A DNA stretch of 64,000 bases from Postechiella marina. Lineage in GTDB: Bacteria; Bacteroidota; Bacteroidia; Flavobacteriales; Flavobacteriaceae. The notes below the pieces were generated by a model. It saw only the letters and a list, made by a program, of their open reading frames with translations. It was not told the DNA's origin and did not search any database. Positions 9,517-17,964 of this stretch are shown piece after piece. Location: the NCBI RefSeq assembly GCF_039538365.1, contig NZ_BAABCA010000007.1, positions 62,001 through 126,000 on the forward strand, given 5' to 3'. How positions within the stretch are numbered: the stretch's first letter is position 1; each line of letters opens with the position of its first letter. The translations under genes were made by a program, and so were the position numbers.

Positions 9517-9524
9517 TATTTTTG
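9517..9524 (+). promoter_or_regulatory. Putative -7 promoter box of parA
   Basis: TATTTTTG matches the Bacteroidota -7 consensus TAnnTTTG and lies 25 bp before the parA ATG, just after the receptor terminator. No clear -33 TTTG is visible at the usual spacing. This box also explains why the upstream in-frame TTG at 9522 is not a credible start. Confidence 0.45.
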
Positions 9525-9548
9525 TCTCTAATAAAACCAAATTTTTTA

Positions 9549-10313
9549 ATGGGTAAAATCATTGCAATTGCTAATCAAAAAGGTGGTGTTGGAAAAACCA
9601 CAACTTCAATAAATTTAGCAGCATCTTTAGGTGTTCTGGAAAAAAAAGTATTACTTATAGACGCTGATCCTCAAGCAAATGCAACTTCTGGTATAGGTAT
9701 CGATGTAGAAACTGTAGAAGTAGGAACCTATCAACTTTTAGAGCATTCTCACCCAGTAAAAGATGCTATTATAAAATCTGAAACACCTAATTTAGATATT
9801 ATACCTGCTCATATTGATCTGGTTGCCATAGAAATAGAGCTTGTTGACAAAGAATCTCGTGAATATATGCTAAAAAAAGCTTTAGCAGAAGTTAAAGACG
9901 ATTACGACTATATTTTAATTGATTGTGCACCATCTCTAGGTCTACTAACTCTAAATGCTTTAACTGCTGCTGATGCTGTAATTATTCCAATACAATGCGA
10001 ATATTTTGCTTTAGAAGGTTTAGGCAAATTATTAAATACAATAAAAAGTGTTCAAAAAATACACAATAAGTCGTTAGACATTGAAGGTCTGCTACTTACT
10101 ATGTACGATTCTCGTTTACGACTATCTAATCAAGTTGTAGAAGAGGTTCAAAAACACTTTAACAACATGGTGTTTCAAACCATTATACAACGTAATGTAC
10201 GTTTAAGTGAGGCTCCTAGCTACGGTGAAAGTATAATTAATTATGATGCTAGTAGTAAAGGCGCTGTTAATTACTTAAGTTTGGCAAAAGAAATCATCAA
10301 TAAAAACTCTTAA
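9549..10313 (+). CDS. parA: Chromosome-partitioning ATPase ParA (Soj)
   Basis: A 254-residue ParA ATPase. The deviant Walker A motif KGGVGKTTT is at about residues 10-18, Walker A' LLIDADPQAN follows, and Walker B is DYILIDCAPSLG. With ParB it segregates the replication origin region. I chose the ATG at 9549 because the protein then begins MGKIIAIANQKGG as in the family; the in-frame TTG at 9522 overlaps the promoter box. It is 3 bp from parB, with which it forms an operon. Confidence 0.96.
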   Translation: MGKIIAIANQKGGVGKTTTSINLAASLGVLEKKVLLIDADPQANATSGIGIDVETVEVGTYQLLEHSHPVKDAIIKSETPNLDIIPAHIDLVAIEIELVDKESREYMLKKALAEVKDDYDYILIDCAPSLGLLTLNALTAADAVIIPIQCEYFALEGLGKLLNTIKSVQKIHNKSLDIEGLLLTMYDSRLRLSNQVVEEVQKHFNNMVFQTIIQRNVRLSEAPSYGESIINYDASSKGAVNYLSLAKEIINKNS

Positions 10314-10316
10314 ATT

Positions 10317-11234
10317 ATGGCTAAAGCAACTAAAAAACAGGCTTTAGGAAGAGGTTTATCTGCTCTTTTAAAAGACCCAAGTAACGACATTCAATCTAGT
10401 CAAGATAAAAATGCCGATAAGGTAATAGGAAATATTATTGAGTTAGATCTTAACTCTATTGAAGTTAACCCGTTTCAACCACGTACTAATTTTAGTGAAG
10501 AATCGCTTCGCGAATTAGCATCATCTATAAAAGAACTAGGTATTATTCAGCCTATTACGGTTAGAAAATTAGATTATAACAAATTTCAATTAGTATCTGG
10601 AGAGCGTCGTTTTAGAGCCTCTAAATTACTTGGTTTAGAAACTATTACAGCTTATGTACGTATAGCTAACGATCAAGAATCGTTAGAAATGGCATTGGTT
10701 GAAAATATTCAACGTCAAGACCTCGACCCTATTGAAATAGCATTATCATATCAACGTTTAATAGACGAAATTAATTTAACACAAGAGCAAATGAGTGAGC
10801 GAGTAGGAAAAAAACGTTCTACTATAGCTAATTATTTGCGTTTATTAAAATTAGACCCTATTATTCAAACAGGTATGCGAGATGGCTTTATTTCTATGGG
10901 ACATGGTCGTGCTTTAATTACAATAGAAGATCAATCTGATCAACTAGATATCTACGAAAAAATATTAACCAACAAGTTATCTGTAAGAGAAACAGAAGGC
11001 TTAGTACGAAATAACAATAAACCAGAAGAAGAAAAGCCTAGCGCTTCAACTGATGATACAGATGAAGATACAGTGCCAAAACACATAAAAAAAGGCATAA
11101 AAGAGTTTTCTGAATACTTTGGACACAAAATTGACGTTAAAATCTCTAAAAATGGAAAGGGAAAAATTACGATTCCTTTTCACTCTGAAGAAGATTTTAA
11201 TCGTATTAAAAAATTAGTTCAACGTGACAAATAA
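10317..11234 (+). CDS. parB: Chromosome-partitioning protein ParB (Spo0J)
   Basis: 305 residues. The N-terminal GRGLSALL is a ParA-contact motif. A ParB/Sulfiredoxin domain (about 40-130) includes SGERRFRAS (the GERRxRA box, which in ParB binds CTP) and ALVENIQRQDL. A helix-turn-helix follows (LTQEQMSERVGKKRSTIANYL), then a C-terminal dimerisation domain. It binds parS sites and spreads on DNA. Its 3' end overlaps the next gene by 11 bp. I did not recognise a parS 16-mer in this window. Confidence 0.96.
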   Translation: MAKATKKQALGRGLSALLKDPSNDIQSSQDKNADKVIGNIIELDLNSIEVNPFQPRTNFSEESLRELASSIKELGIIQPITVRKLDYNKFQLVSGERRFRASKLLGLETITAYVRIANDQESLEMALVENIQRQDLDPIEIALSYQRLIDEINLTQEQMSERVGKKRSTIANYLRLLKLDPIIQTGMRDGFISMGHGRALITIEDQSDQLDIYEKILTNKLSVRETEGLVRNNNKPEEEKPSASTDDTDEDTVPKHIKKGIKEFSEYFGHKIDVKISKNGKGKITIPFHSEEDFNRIKKLVQRDK

Positions 11235-11841
11235 ATTTATAATAGCAAGTTTACTTTCTCTATTATGTTGCTTTTCGTTAATTGCTCAAAATAAAAAGAA
11301 AAAAGCCAAAACCGAAATACTAGAAAACGTTGTTGTAGAAGACAGCATACAAGTAAGTACACCTATAAATGTTCTTGCTCCTGCAAAGGCAGCTTTTTAT
11401 TCTGCTATTTTACCTGGTTTAGGCCAAGCCTACAATAAAAAATACTGGAAAATACCAATTGTTTATGCAGCTTTAGGTACAGGTGTGTATTTTTACATTG
11501 ACAATAACAACCAGTACAATAGATATAGAGACGCCTATAAAAGTAGGCTTGCAGGATTTGAAACCGATGAATTTTATTTTGATGGTAATGGCAACAAACT
11601 CGAAGCCCCAAGGGTAACTACAGAAGGCTTACAACGTGCTCAAAAATTATTTAGAAAAAATAAAGAGGTTTCTCTTTTAGTAACCTTAGGCTTATATGCC
11701 TTAAATATTATTGATGCCAATGTAGATGCGCATTTACTGCAATACAATGTAGATGAAAATCTAACACTAGCACCACACTATAAATTTAACGATATAAAAG
11801 CAACTAATAATGTTGGTTTATCGCTAAATTTTAAATTTTAA
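11224..11841 (+). CDS. DUF5683 family membrane protein
   Basis: 205 residues from a GTG start that overlaps the parB end by 11 bp. A signal peptide (about 1-21, ending at Ala-Gln) is followed by a DUF5683-like region: PAKAAFYSAILPGLGQAYNKKYWKIP, with a hydrophobic segment and a second one near residue 150 (SLLVTLGLYALNIIDANVDAHL). The family is found next to parB and dapB in Flavobacteriia. Its function is unknown; the envelope location is inferred from the signal peptide. Confidence 0.85.
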   Translation: MTNKFIIASLLSLLCCFSLIAQNKKKKAKTEILENVVVEDSIQVSTPINVLAPAKAAFYSAILPGLGQAYNKKYWKIPIVYAALGTGVYFYIDNNNQYNRYRDAYKSRLAGFETDEFYFDGNGNKLEAPRVTTEGLQRAQKLFRKNKEVSLLVTLGLYALNIIDANVDAHLLQYNVDENLTLAPHYKFNDIKATNNVGLSLNFKF

Positions 11842-11894
11842 TATTGATTGCCAAAAATTATAATGCATCAATACAATTATAAAATAAACAACAC

Positions 11895-12602
11895 ATGAAT
11901 ATTGCTCTATTAGGATACGGGAGAATGGGTAAAACCATTGAAGAAATTGCTATAAAACGCGGACACAACATTGTTTTAAAAATAGATAAAGGAGACACTA
12001 ATTACGATATTACAAAAGCTGATGTTGCTATAGATTTTAGTATTCCAGATGTCGCTTTTAATAACATATCTAATTGTTTAAAAAATAATGTTCCTGTAAT
12101 TTCTGGAACTACTGGTTGGTTAGACAATTACGATAATGCAATTTCGCTTTGTAAAGAAAACAATGGTGCTTTTATATATGCATCTAACTTTAGTTTAGGC
12201 GTAAACATCTTTTTTGAGCTTAATAAAACATTAGCTAAAATGATGAGTAACCTTAACCAGTACAATGTTACTATGGAAGAGATTCATCACACTAAAAAAT
12301 TAGATGCTCCTAGTGGTACAGCTATTTCTTTAGCTAACGATTTAATTGCAGAACATAGTGATTATAAAAAATGGGAACTAGATAAAGCTACAGAAGAAAA
12401 CAGTATTCCTATTGTAGCTAAACGTATTGGAGATGTACCTGGCACACACACAGTAGATTATGAAAGTGAAGTAGATACAATACATATAGAACATGTTGCC
12501 CATAACAGACAAGGCTTTGCGTTAGGAGCTGTAGTTGCTGCAGAATGGATTATTGGTAAGTCTGGAGTTTTTACAATGAATGATGTGTTAAATATAGGTT
12601 AA
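11895..12602 (+). CDS. dapB: 4-hydroxy-tetrahydrodipicolinate reductase
   Basis: 235 residues. The N-terminal NAD(P)-binding motif GYGRMGK is at residues 7-13. SGTTGW follows, then the catalytic signature EEIHHTKKLDAPSGTA (about 131-146) with the two His, the Lys and the SGTA loop. The enzyme carries out the second committed step of the diaminopimelate/lysine pathway, supplying peptidoglycan and lysine. Length matches the short bacterial form. It sits between DUF5683 and signal peptidase, a conserved flavobacterial order. Confidence 0.96.
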   Translation: MNIALLGYGRMGKTIEEIAIKRGHNIVLKIDKGDTNYDITKADVAIDFSIPDVAFNNISNCLKNNVPVISGTTGWLDNYDNAISLCKENNGAFIYASNFSLGVNIFFELNKTLAKMMSNLNQYNVTMEEIHHTKKLDAPSGTAISLANDLIAEHSDYKKWELDKATEENSIPIVAKRIGDVPGTHTVDYESEVDTIHIEHVAHNRQGFALGAVVAAEWIIGKSGVFTMNDVLNIG

Positions 12603-12670
12603 AAGCAAAATAGCTTGTAACATAACTTAAAGAATAAGCCACTAACAACAAGAATTAAAAAATTACAATT

Positions 12671-14266
12671 ATGACATTAATGCAATGGTTTATATTTATC
12701 TTGATTATTCAAGTTATTCACGGTCTGGGAACTTGGAAATTATATATTAAGGCTGGTAGACAAGCATGGGAAGCCTTTGTACCTGTTTACAACGGTGTTA
12801 TATTAATGAAAATAATTAACAGACCTGTTTGGTGGGTTATTTTACTATTCTTACCTGTTGTAAACCTTATTATGTTTGTGGTAACATGGGTAGAAACAGC
12901 TAGAAGCTTTGGAAAAAACAGCTACTTAGATACTTTTCTTGCCATAATAACTTTAGGATTTTATAATTATTACCTAAACTATATTGCAAATGTAGAATAC
13001 GTAAACAACAGAAGTTTACAACCAAAATCTGGATCTGGAGAGTGGACAAGCTCTATTTTATTTGCCATTGTAGCTGCTACTGTTGTACACACCTACTTTA
13101 TACAACCATTTACAATTCCATCATCTTCTTTAGAAAAATCGTTACTAGTTGGCGACTTTCTATTTGTAAGTAAGTTTCATTATGGAGCAAGAGTACCAAT
13201 GACCACTGTTGGAGCTCCCATGGTACACGATACCATTCCTGGACTAAACAAAAAATCATACTTATTTAACGATCATTTTGAAGAGAGAAAAACATCTTGG
13301 TTAAATAAATTACAATTACCATATTTAAGAATTCCTGGTTTCGAAAAAATTAAAAGAAACGACATTGTTGTTTTTAATCAGCCTGCAGATACTTTGCTGG
13401 ATATGAATAACTTTAAACCAGACAGAAACTACTACAAACCAATTGATAAAAAAACAAACTTAGTAAAACGTTGTGTAGCTATAGCTGGCGACACCATGGA
13501 AATACGTAATGGTTATGTGTATATTAACGGGAAGCAAAACGAATTACCAGACCGTGCACATTTACAATTTAGTTACCATGTACAACCTAAAACAAACCGT
13601 TTTAATCCATCGGTTATGGCTAACAGATACGATATTACAGATGGTTTTGGTATTATAAATAATGAAAACACATATTATTTTTCTGCTATATCTGATGAAG
13701 CAAGAGAAAAATTTAAGAACCACCCAAACGTAGCAAGTATTACACCAATACGTGCTACAAAAGGAGAAAGAGATTTAAGTATTTTTCCGCATGATCCAAA
13801 CTATAATTGGAATGTCGATTTCTTTGGCCCTTTGTATATCCCTAAAAAAGGGGCATCAATAGATCTTAATTTAAACGTTTTACCGCTTTATAAACGTGCT
13901 ATATCAGAATATGAAGGCAACACCGTTAAAGTTAATGGCAATCAAATTTTAATAAATAATAAAGTAGCTACAAGTTACACCTTTAAGCAAGATTATTATT
14001 GGATGATGGGTGATAATAGACACAACTCTTTAGATGCTAGATCTTGGGGACTTGTACCTTTTGACCACGTTGTTGGAAAACCTGTTTTTATATGGATGAG
14101 CTGGAATACTCACGGTAAAGGACTAGACAAAATACGTTGGAATAGATTATTTACTACTGTTGGTGGTAGCGGAACAGCAACATCGTTTTTTATTCCTTTT
14201 TTAGTTGTTTTATTTGGTTTTATTGGCTTTAACAAGTGGAGAGCATATAAAAAAGAAAATGCTTAG
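12671..14266 (+). CDS. lepB: Signal peptidase I with N-terminal multi-pass domain
   Basis: 531 residues. The first ~120 contain several membrane segments (a DUF5684-like region), and an S26 peptidase domain follows. The nucleophile Ser lies in IPSSSLEKSL (about 155), the general-base Lys in VKRCVAIAGD (about 270), and the C-terminal box is GDNRHNSLDARSWG (about 455). A further membrane segment closes the protein. It cleaves signal peptides of exported proteins at the inner membrane. The insert between the catalytic boxes is larger than in E. coli LepB, as usual in Bacteroidota. Both catalytic residues are present, unlike the S26 homologue at 55.3 kb. Confidence 0.94.
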   Translation: MTLMQWFIFILIIQVIHGLGTWKLYIKAGRQAWEAFVPVYNGVILMKIINRPVWWVILLFLPVVNLIMFVVTWVETARSFGKNSYLDTFLAIITLGFYNYYLNYIANVEYVNNRSLQPKSGSGEWTSSILFAIVAATVVHTYFIQPFTIPSSSLEKSLLVGDFLFVSKFHYGARVPMTTVGAPMVHDTIPGLNKKSYLFNDHFEERKTSWLNKLQLPYLRIPGFEKIKRNDIVVFNQPADTLLDMNNFKPDRNYYKPIDKKTNLVKRCVAIAGDTMEIRNGYVYINGKQNELPDRAHLQFSYHVQPKTNRFNPSVMANRYDITDGFGIINNENTYYFSAISDEAREKFKNHPNVASITPIRATKGERDLSIFPHDPNYNWNVDFFGPLYIPKKGASIDLNLNVLPLYKRAISEYEGNTVKVNGNQILINNKVATSYTFKQDYYWMMGDNRHNSLDARSWGLVPFDHVVGKPVFIWMSWNTHGKGLDKIRWNRLFTTVGGSGTATSFFIPFLVVLFGFIGFNKWRAYKKENA

Positions 14267-14309
14267 TAAAATTTAAGAGCAATAAAACAAGCTATTAAAA
14301 CGCATTTTA

Positions 14310-14930
14310 ATGAGTATTATAATACATCCAACATACTTTTCTAGTATAGCTACTTTTGTTGCTATAGCGCAAGCAAATGAAGTGACTTTTGAAGTAGATG
14401 ATAATTTTTTAAAGCAAACCTACAGAAATAGAGCTTATATTTATGGAGCAAATGGTAAACTAACCTTAAATATTCCTGTAATTTACTCTCAAAAAAATCG
14501 TCAAAAGTATAGAGATGTTAAAATCTTTAATGAGGAAAAGTGGCAAATTTTACACTGGAAATCGTTACTATCTGCCTATAAAACATCACCTTTTTTTGAG
14601 TATTATGAAGATGAGTTACATCCTTTATTCCATCAAAAGGCAAATTATATATTAGATTTTAACTTTAAGTGCTTTGAAGTTCTTTCTAATTGCTTACAAT
14701 TAGAAATAAACAGTAAAAAAACAGAAACATATTATAAAACCGTTGATACTAAGACAGATTACCGTTATTTAGTACAAGCAAAAAAAGAGCAGGCTCAAAA
14801 TTTTGAACCTTACACTCAAGTTTTTGGCAATAAACATGGTTATATAGACAATTTAAGCATTTTAGATTTGCTTTTTAACGAAGGTCCCAATGCCTTAAAT
14901 TATTTAGAGTCTCAGACTTTAGCTAAATAA
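14310..14930 (+). CDS. WbqC family protein
   Basis: 206 residues resembling the WbqC-like family (PF08889): an N-terminal PTYFSSIATFVAIAQAN, a central KWQILHWKSLLSAYKTSPFFEYYEDEL, and a C-terminal HGYIDNLSILDLLFNEGP. WbqC proteins are associated with surface-polysaccharide or sugar-modification genes, but their biochemical role is not firmly known. It lies 43 bp after lepB and 6 bp before the next gene, in the same direction. Confidence 0.85.
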   Translation: MSIIIHPTYFSSIATFVAIAQANEVTFEVDDNFLKQTYRNRAYIYGANGKLTLNIPVIYSQKNRQKYRDVKIFNEEKWQILHWKSLLSAYKTSPFFEYYEDELHPLFHQKANYILDFNFKCFEVLSNCLQLEINSKKTETYYKTVDTKTDYRYLVQAKKEQAQNFEPYTQVFGNKHGYIDNLSILDLLFNEGPNALNYLESQTLAK

Positions 14931-14936
14931 ACTATA

Positions 14937-15245
14937 ATGATACAAACTATTGCACATTATGGCTGCCACTTTTTATTACCATTAACTGTTGCATTGGTAT
15001 TTTATAAAGCCAACTGGAAACATGCTTATTTACTTATGCTACTTGGTATGCTTATAGATCTAGATCATTTGTTAGCCACTCCAATTTTCGATTCTAATAG
15101 GTGTAGCGTCAATTTTCATCCGCTACACACCTATTACGCACTTATCATCTATATATTACTTTTATTTCCGAAGAAAACGCGTTTAATAGGCTTAGGATTG
15201 GTTATACATATAATTGCAGATACGGTAGATTGTTCTTTTATGTAA
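14937..15245 (+). CDS. DUF6122 family small membrane protein
   Basis: 102 residues with about three or four hydrophobic segments (residues 8-23, 27-45, 62-78 and 82-97). Charged residues within the membrane region, DLDHLLATPIFD and HTYYALIIY, plus HIIADTVDC, resemble the metal-dependent DUF6122/YdjM-like membrane hydrolase style, but no activity is established. It is 6 bp after WbqC and is the last gene of the parA-lepB block. Confidence 0.8.
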   Translation: MIQTIAHYGCHFLLPLTVALVFYKANWKHAYLLMLLGMLIDLDHLLATPIFDSNRCSVNFHPLHTYYALIIYILLLFPKKTRLIGLGLVIHIIADTVDCSFM

Positions 15246-15279
15246 AGTTTAAAAAATCTAGTATAAAATTAAGTCTATA

Positions 15280-16305
15280 TTAATTAGTTAAACTTAAAGA
15301 TGTCATTATTGGATAATGATCTGAATAATGATCATCAAAAGCTTTAAAACCGTTAATATTAAAGGCTTCATCTGCTAAAATAAAATCTATTCTAACAGGA
15401 AAAAATCTAAAATCATAACTTCTTCCAAATCCATTTCCTGCTTCTATAAAAGTATCGTTTAAATCGCCTCTTATTTTTCTATACACATAAGAAAATGGTG
15501 TGTTATTAAAATCGCCCGAAATAATCATTTTATAAGGACATTCCTTTTTATGTTTTAAAAACAATTCGGTTTGAAATTGTTGCATTTTAAATGTGGTACC
15601 CACACGGTTAAACAAACGCTCAGAATCTTCTTTTTTAAGATGTTCTACATTGGTATTAATATGCAAAGATTCTAAATGAATATTATACACTCTAATAGTA
15701 TCTTTACCCTTAACAACATCTGCAAAAATGGCATTATTACTAGTTTTAGGAAACTCTATAGACCCTGAATTTATTATAGGAAACTTAGAGAATATTGCTT
15801 GACCATACTTTACTTTTTTACCCGATAATTTCTCGTATTTATATTTAAAAAAAGATAAATCTATATTTTTATGCGGATGGTATTCTTGAAAACTTAAAAT
15901 ATCTGGCGATTCCTTTTTAATAAAATCTATAATTTTAGTTTCTACACCTTTTTCGGGAATCCAATCGTATAAATTAAAAAGGCGTACATTATAATTCATC
16001 ACTTTAAAGTTACCATGGCTCTCCACTTTTTTTGATGACGAAAACTTATATAACGACCCAAAAGAAATATAGCCAAAAACAAGCACAAAAAGCGAAATCA
16101 TAAAGTGTTTTTTAAGTTTTATAAACCAATATAAAAAGAACAACACATTTGTTATGATTAAAAACGGAACTCCTAAACTTAAAACAGAAAGTACAGAAAA
16201 ATTTTTAGGAGGTAAAAAGGGTAAAATATAAGAAAACAAGAGTGCTGCTACCAATATAGCATTGATTAAATACAAGATTTTATCAATAAAACTCAGTTTC
16301 TTCAT
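15280..16305 (-). CDS. Membrane-anchored endonuclease/exonuclease/phosphatase family protein
   Basis: 341 residues. Three N-terminal hydrophobic segments (about 10-90) are followed by an EEP fold domain (about 95-341) with MNYNVRLFN, LSFQEYHP (metal-binding Glu), SGDFNNTPFS (catalytic Asp-Asn) and the C-terminal SDHYPI (catalytic Asp-His). The family includes DNases, sphingomyelinases and phosphoinositide phosphatases; the substrate here is unknown. It is 9 bp downstream of a rhomboid protease gene on the same strand, probably in one operon. Confidence 0.88.
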   Translation of the reverse strand: MKKLSFIDKILYLINAILVAALLFSYILPFLPPKNFSVLSVLSLGVPFLIITNVLFFLYWFIKLKKHFMISLFVLVFGYISFGSLYKFSSSKKVESHGNFKVMNYNVRLFNLYDWIPEKGVETKIIDFIKKESPDILSFQEYHPHKNIDLSFFKYKYEKLSGKKVKYGQAIFSKFPIINSGSIEFPKTSNNAIFADVVKGKDTIRVYNIHLESLHINTNVEHLKKEDSERLFNRVGTTFKMQQFQTELFLKHKKECPYKMIISGDFNNTPFSYVYRKIRGDLNDTFIEAGNGFGRSYDFRFFPVRIDFILADEAFNINGFKAFDDHYSDHYPIMTSLSLTN

Positions 16306-16314
16306 TTATAAAAT

Positions 16315-17205
16315 TTATTTACCTGCTCTAAAAAGTAGTTCTTTTTCTTCTGCAGTAAGACTATCGTAACCACTTTTACTAATTTTATCAAGAATAATAT
16401 CTATCTTTTTTTGATTATTAAACTTATTAAAATCAGATTTAGTATAACCACCAACTTTACTTTTATTTTTATGTACTGTTTTTAAAGGCCCTTTTTTGCT
16501 ACCTTTAAACATATTTACAACTGCATCTGCTAGTTTTTCGAATCCTTTACCAATATCATTCCCTTTTAACAATTGTGTGGCATAAAAATAACCTAGAGCA
16601 GATCCGCCAAGGTGGGCTATATTTCCACCAGCATTACCCAAAATAGGGTCTTTAATACCTCCTAAAATACCAAAAACATCAAGTATTACAACAGCAGCTC
16701 CTAGATACCAAAACTTAAAATTAACAGTAAAAAATCTCATCTCTCGGTTAGGCATATAAGCACAAAGAAAAATAAGTAATGCACGCACAGCTGCCGAAGC
16801 ACCTACAAGTCTAGAACTACCAAAGGTTTGAGGAAATAAACTATAAATTACAATAAACAAAAAACCTCCAGACATAGCCCCCAGAAAATAGACATTTAAT
16901 GCCATTTTAGGATTAAAAAGGTTTATAAACCACTTGGCTATTACATACAACAAGAACATATTAAAAAGAATATGCATAAAATCGTAATGGGTAAAAGCAT
17001 AGGTTATAATTGTCCAAGGTTTAACAATAAGCTCTGAAAATGTACTAGGCAATTCCAACCAACTTAAACTTGCTTGAGCACCTCCAGGCATTACAATACC
17101 TAATATAAATGCCACAAGAAAAACAATAACGTTTACCGCTATTATTTTTTCTAACACATTTAGATTAGACAATTTGTTTTTTATATCATAATTTAACGAC
17201 GTCAT
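16315..17205 (-). CDS. Rhomboid family intramembrane serine protease (second of pair)
   Basis: 296 residues with about six membrane segments and a Lys-rich cytoplasmic tail. Rhomboid features are THYDFMHILFNMFLLY (the HxxxN pattern), the nucleophile in GASAAVRA and the catalytic His in AHLGGSALG. The Ser motif is GASA rather than the usual GxSG. I chose the ATG at 17205, which overlaps the previous gene's stop as TAATG and gives MTSLNYD; a TTG nine bases further upstream is possible. The tail ends in a region like the cytoplasmic extension seen in other bacteroidal rhomboids. Substrates are unknown. Confidence 0.88.
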   Translation of the reverse strand: MTSLNYDIKNKLSNLNVLEKIIAVNVIVFLVAFILGIVMPGGAQASLSWLELPSTFSELIVKPWTIITYAFTHYDFMHILFNMFLLYVIAKWFINLFNPKMALNVYFLGAMSGGFLFIVIYSLFPQTFGSSRLVGASAAVRALLIFLCAYMPNREMRFFTVNFKFWYLGAAVVILDVFGILGGIKDPILGNAGGNIAHLGGSALGYFYATQLLKGNDIGKGFEKLADAVVNMFKGSKKGPLKTVHKNKSKVGGYTKSDFNKFNNQKKIDIILDKISKSGYDSLTAEEKELLFRAGK

Positions 17206-17963
17206 TAATTCCAACGGTTTTTATTAAACTGCGTTTTTTTCCAATACCACATAACTATAAAGCCAACTATTGCGCCACCAACATGCGCAAAATGTGCTGT
17301 ATTACTAGGGCTAAATATAGATTGTCCTGTTATACCCGAAATTAAATCGATAAGAATAATTCCAGGAATAAAAAATTTGGCTTTTATAGGGATAGGTAAA
17401 AAAATCATCATTAATTCTGCATTAGGATTCATCATTGCAAAAGCAACCATAACACCCATTATGCAACCAGAAGCTCCCACCATACCCGTATTAAACGCTT
17501 CTAAAAAAGACATTAACTCTTCTCCTGGTAAAAACTTATCCCATCTGGTATCTCGCATACCAATAGATGTGTTTAGCGTTTCGTAAATTTGATTAATATC
17601 GAAACCTGCATTTACCAAAACATCTAAATCTTTGTAAAAAACAAAAAAAGAATACCCCATTTGAAGTGCTACTGCCCCCAACCCTGCCGATAAATAAAGA
17701 AACAAAAACTTTTTGCTACCTAAATAGTGCTCTACTGGTGTACCAAACATCCACAAAGCAAACATATTAAATAATATGTGCGAAGGTCCACCGTGCATAA
17801 ACATATGCGTAATAATTTGCCAAGGCTTAAACAAATCGTTTTTAGGGAAAAACATAGTAAACCACTCTCTAAACAATTCACCACCACCAATAAACATGGT
17901 ACCTACAAACATAATCACGTTAATGATTATTAAATGTTTAACAGTATCTGAAATACGCATCAT
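17205..17963 (-). CDS. Rhomboid family intramembrane serine protease (first of pair)
   Basis: 252 residues and about six membrane segments. Catalytic signatures are intact: HGGPSHILFNMFALW, the nucleophile in GMVGASGCIMG (GxSG) and the His in AHFAHVGGAIVG. It has an insertion between early membrane segments (about 110-155) that probably faces one side of the membrane. It is 2 bp after mutL and coupled through a one-base overlap to a second rhomboid, so two intramembrane proteases are made from one operon. Confidence 0.9.
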   Translation of the reverse strand: MMRISDTVKHLIIINVIMFVGTMFIGGGELFREWFTMFFPKNDLFKPWQIITHMFMHGGPSHILFNMFALWMFGTPVEHYLGSKKFLFLYLSAGLGAVALQMGYSFFVFYKDLDVLVNAGFDINQIYETLNTSIGMRDTRWDKFLPGEELMSFLEAFNTGMVGASGCIMGVMVAFAMMNPNAELMMIFLPIPIKAKFFIPGIILIDLISGITGQSIFSPSNTAHFAHVGGAIVGFIVMWYWKKTQFNKNRWN

Positions 17964-17964
17964 A

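Noticed and set aside
9522..9548. Upstream TTG start for parA adding nine residues
   Set aside because: The TTG lies in the TAnnTTTG promoter box, and the ATG at 9549 gives the standard ParA N-terminus.
9549..11234. A parS site near parAB
   Set aside because: I looked for the palindromic GTTTCACGTGAAAC core and did not recognise one; reading by eye may miss degenerate sites.
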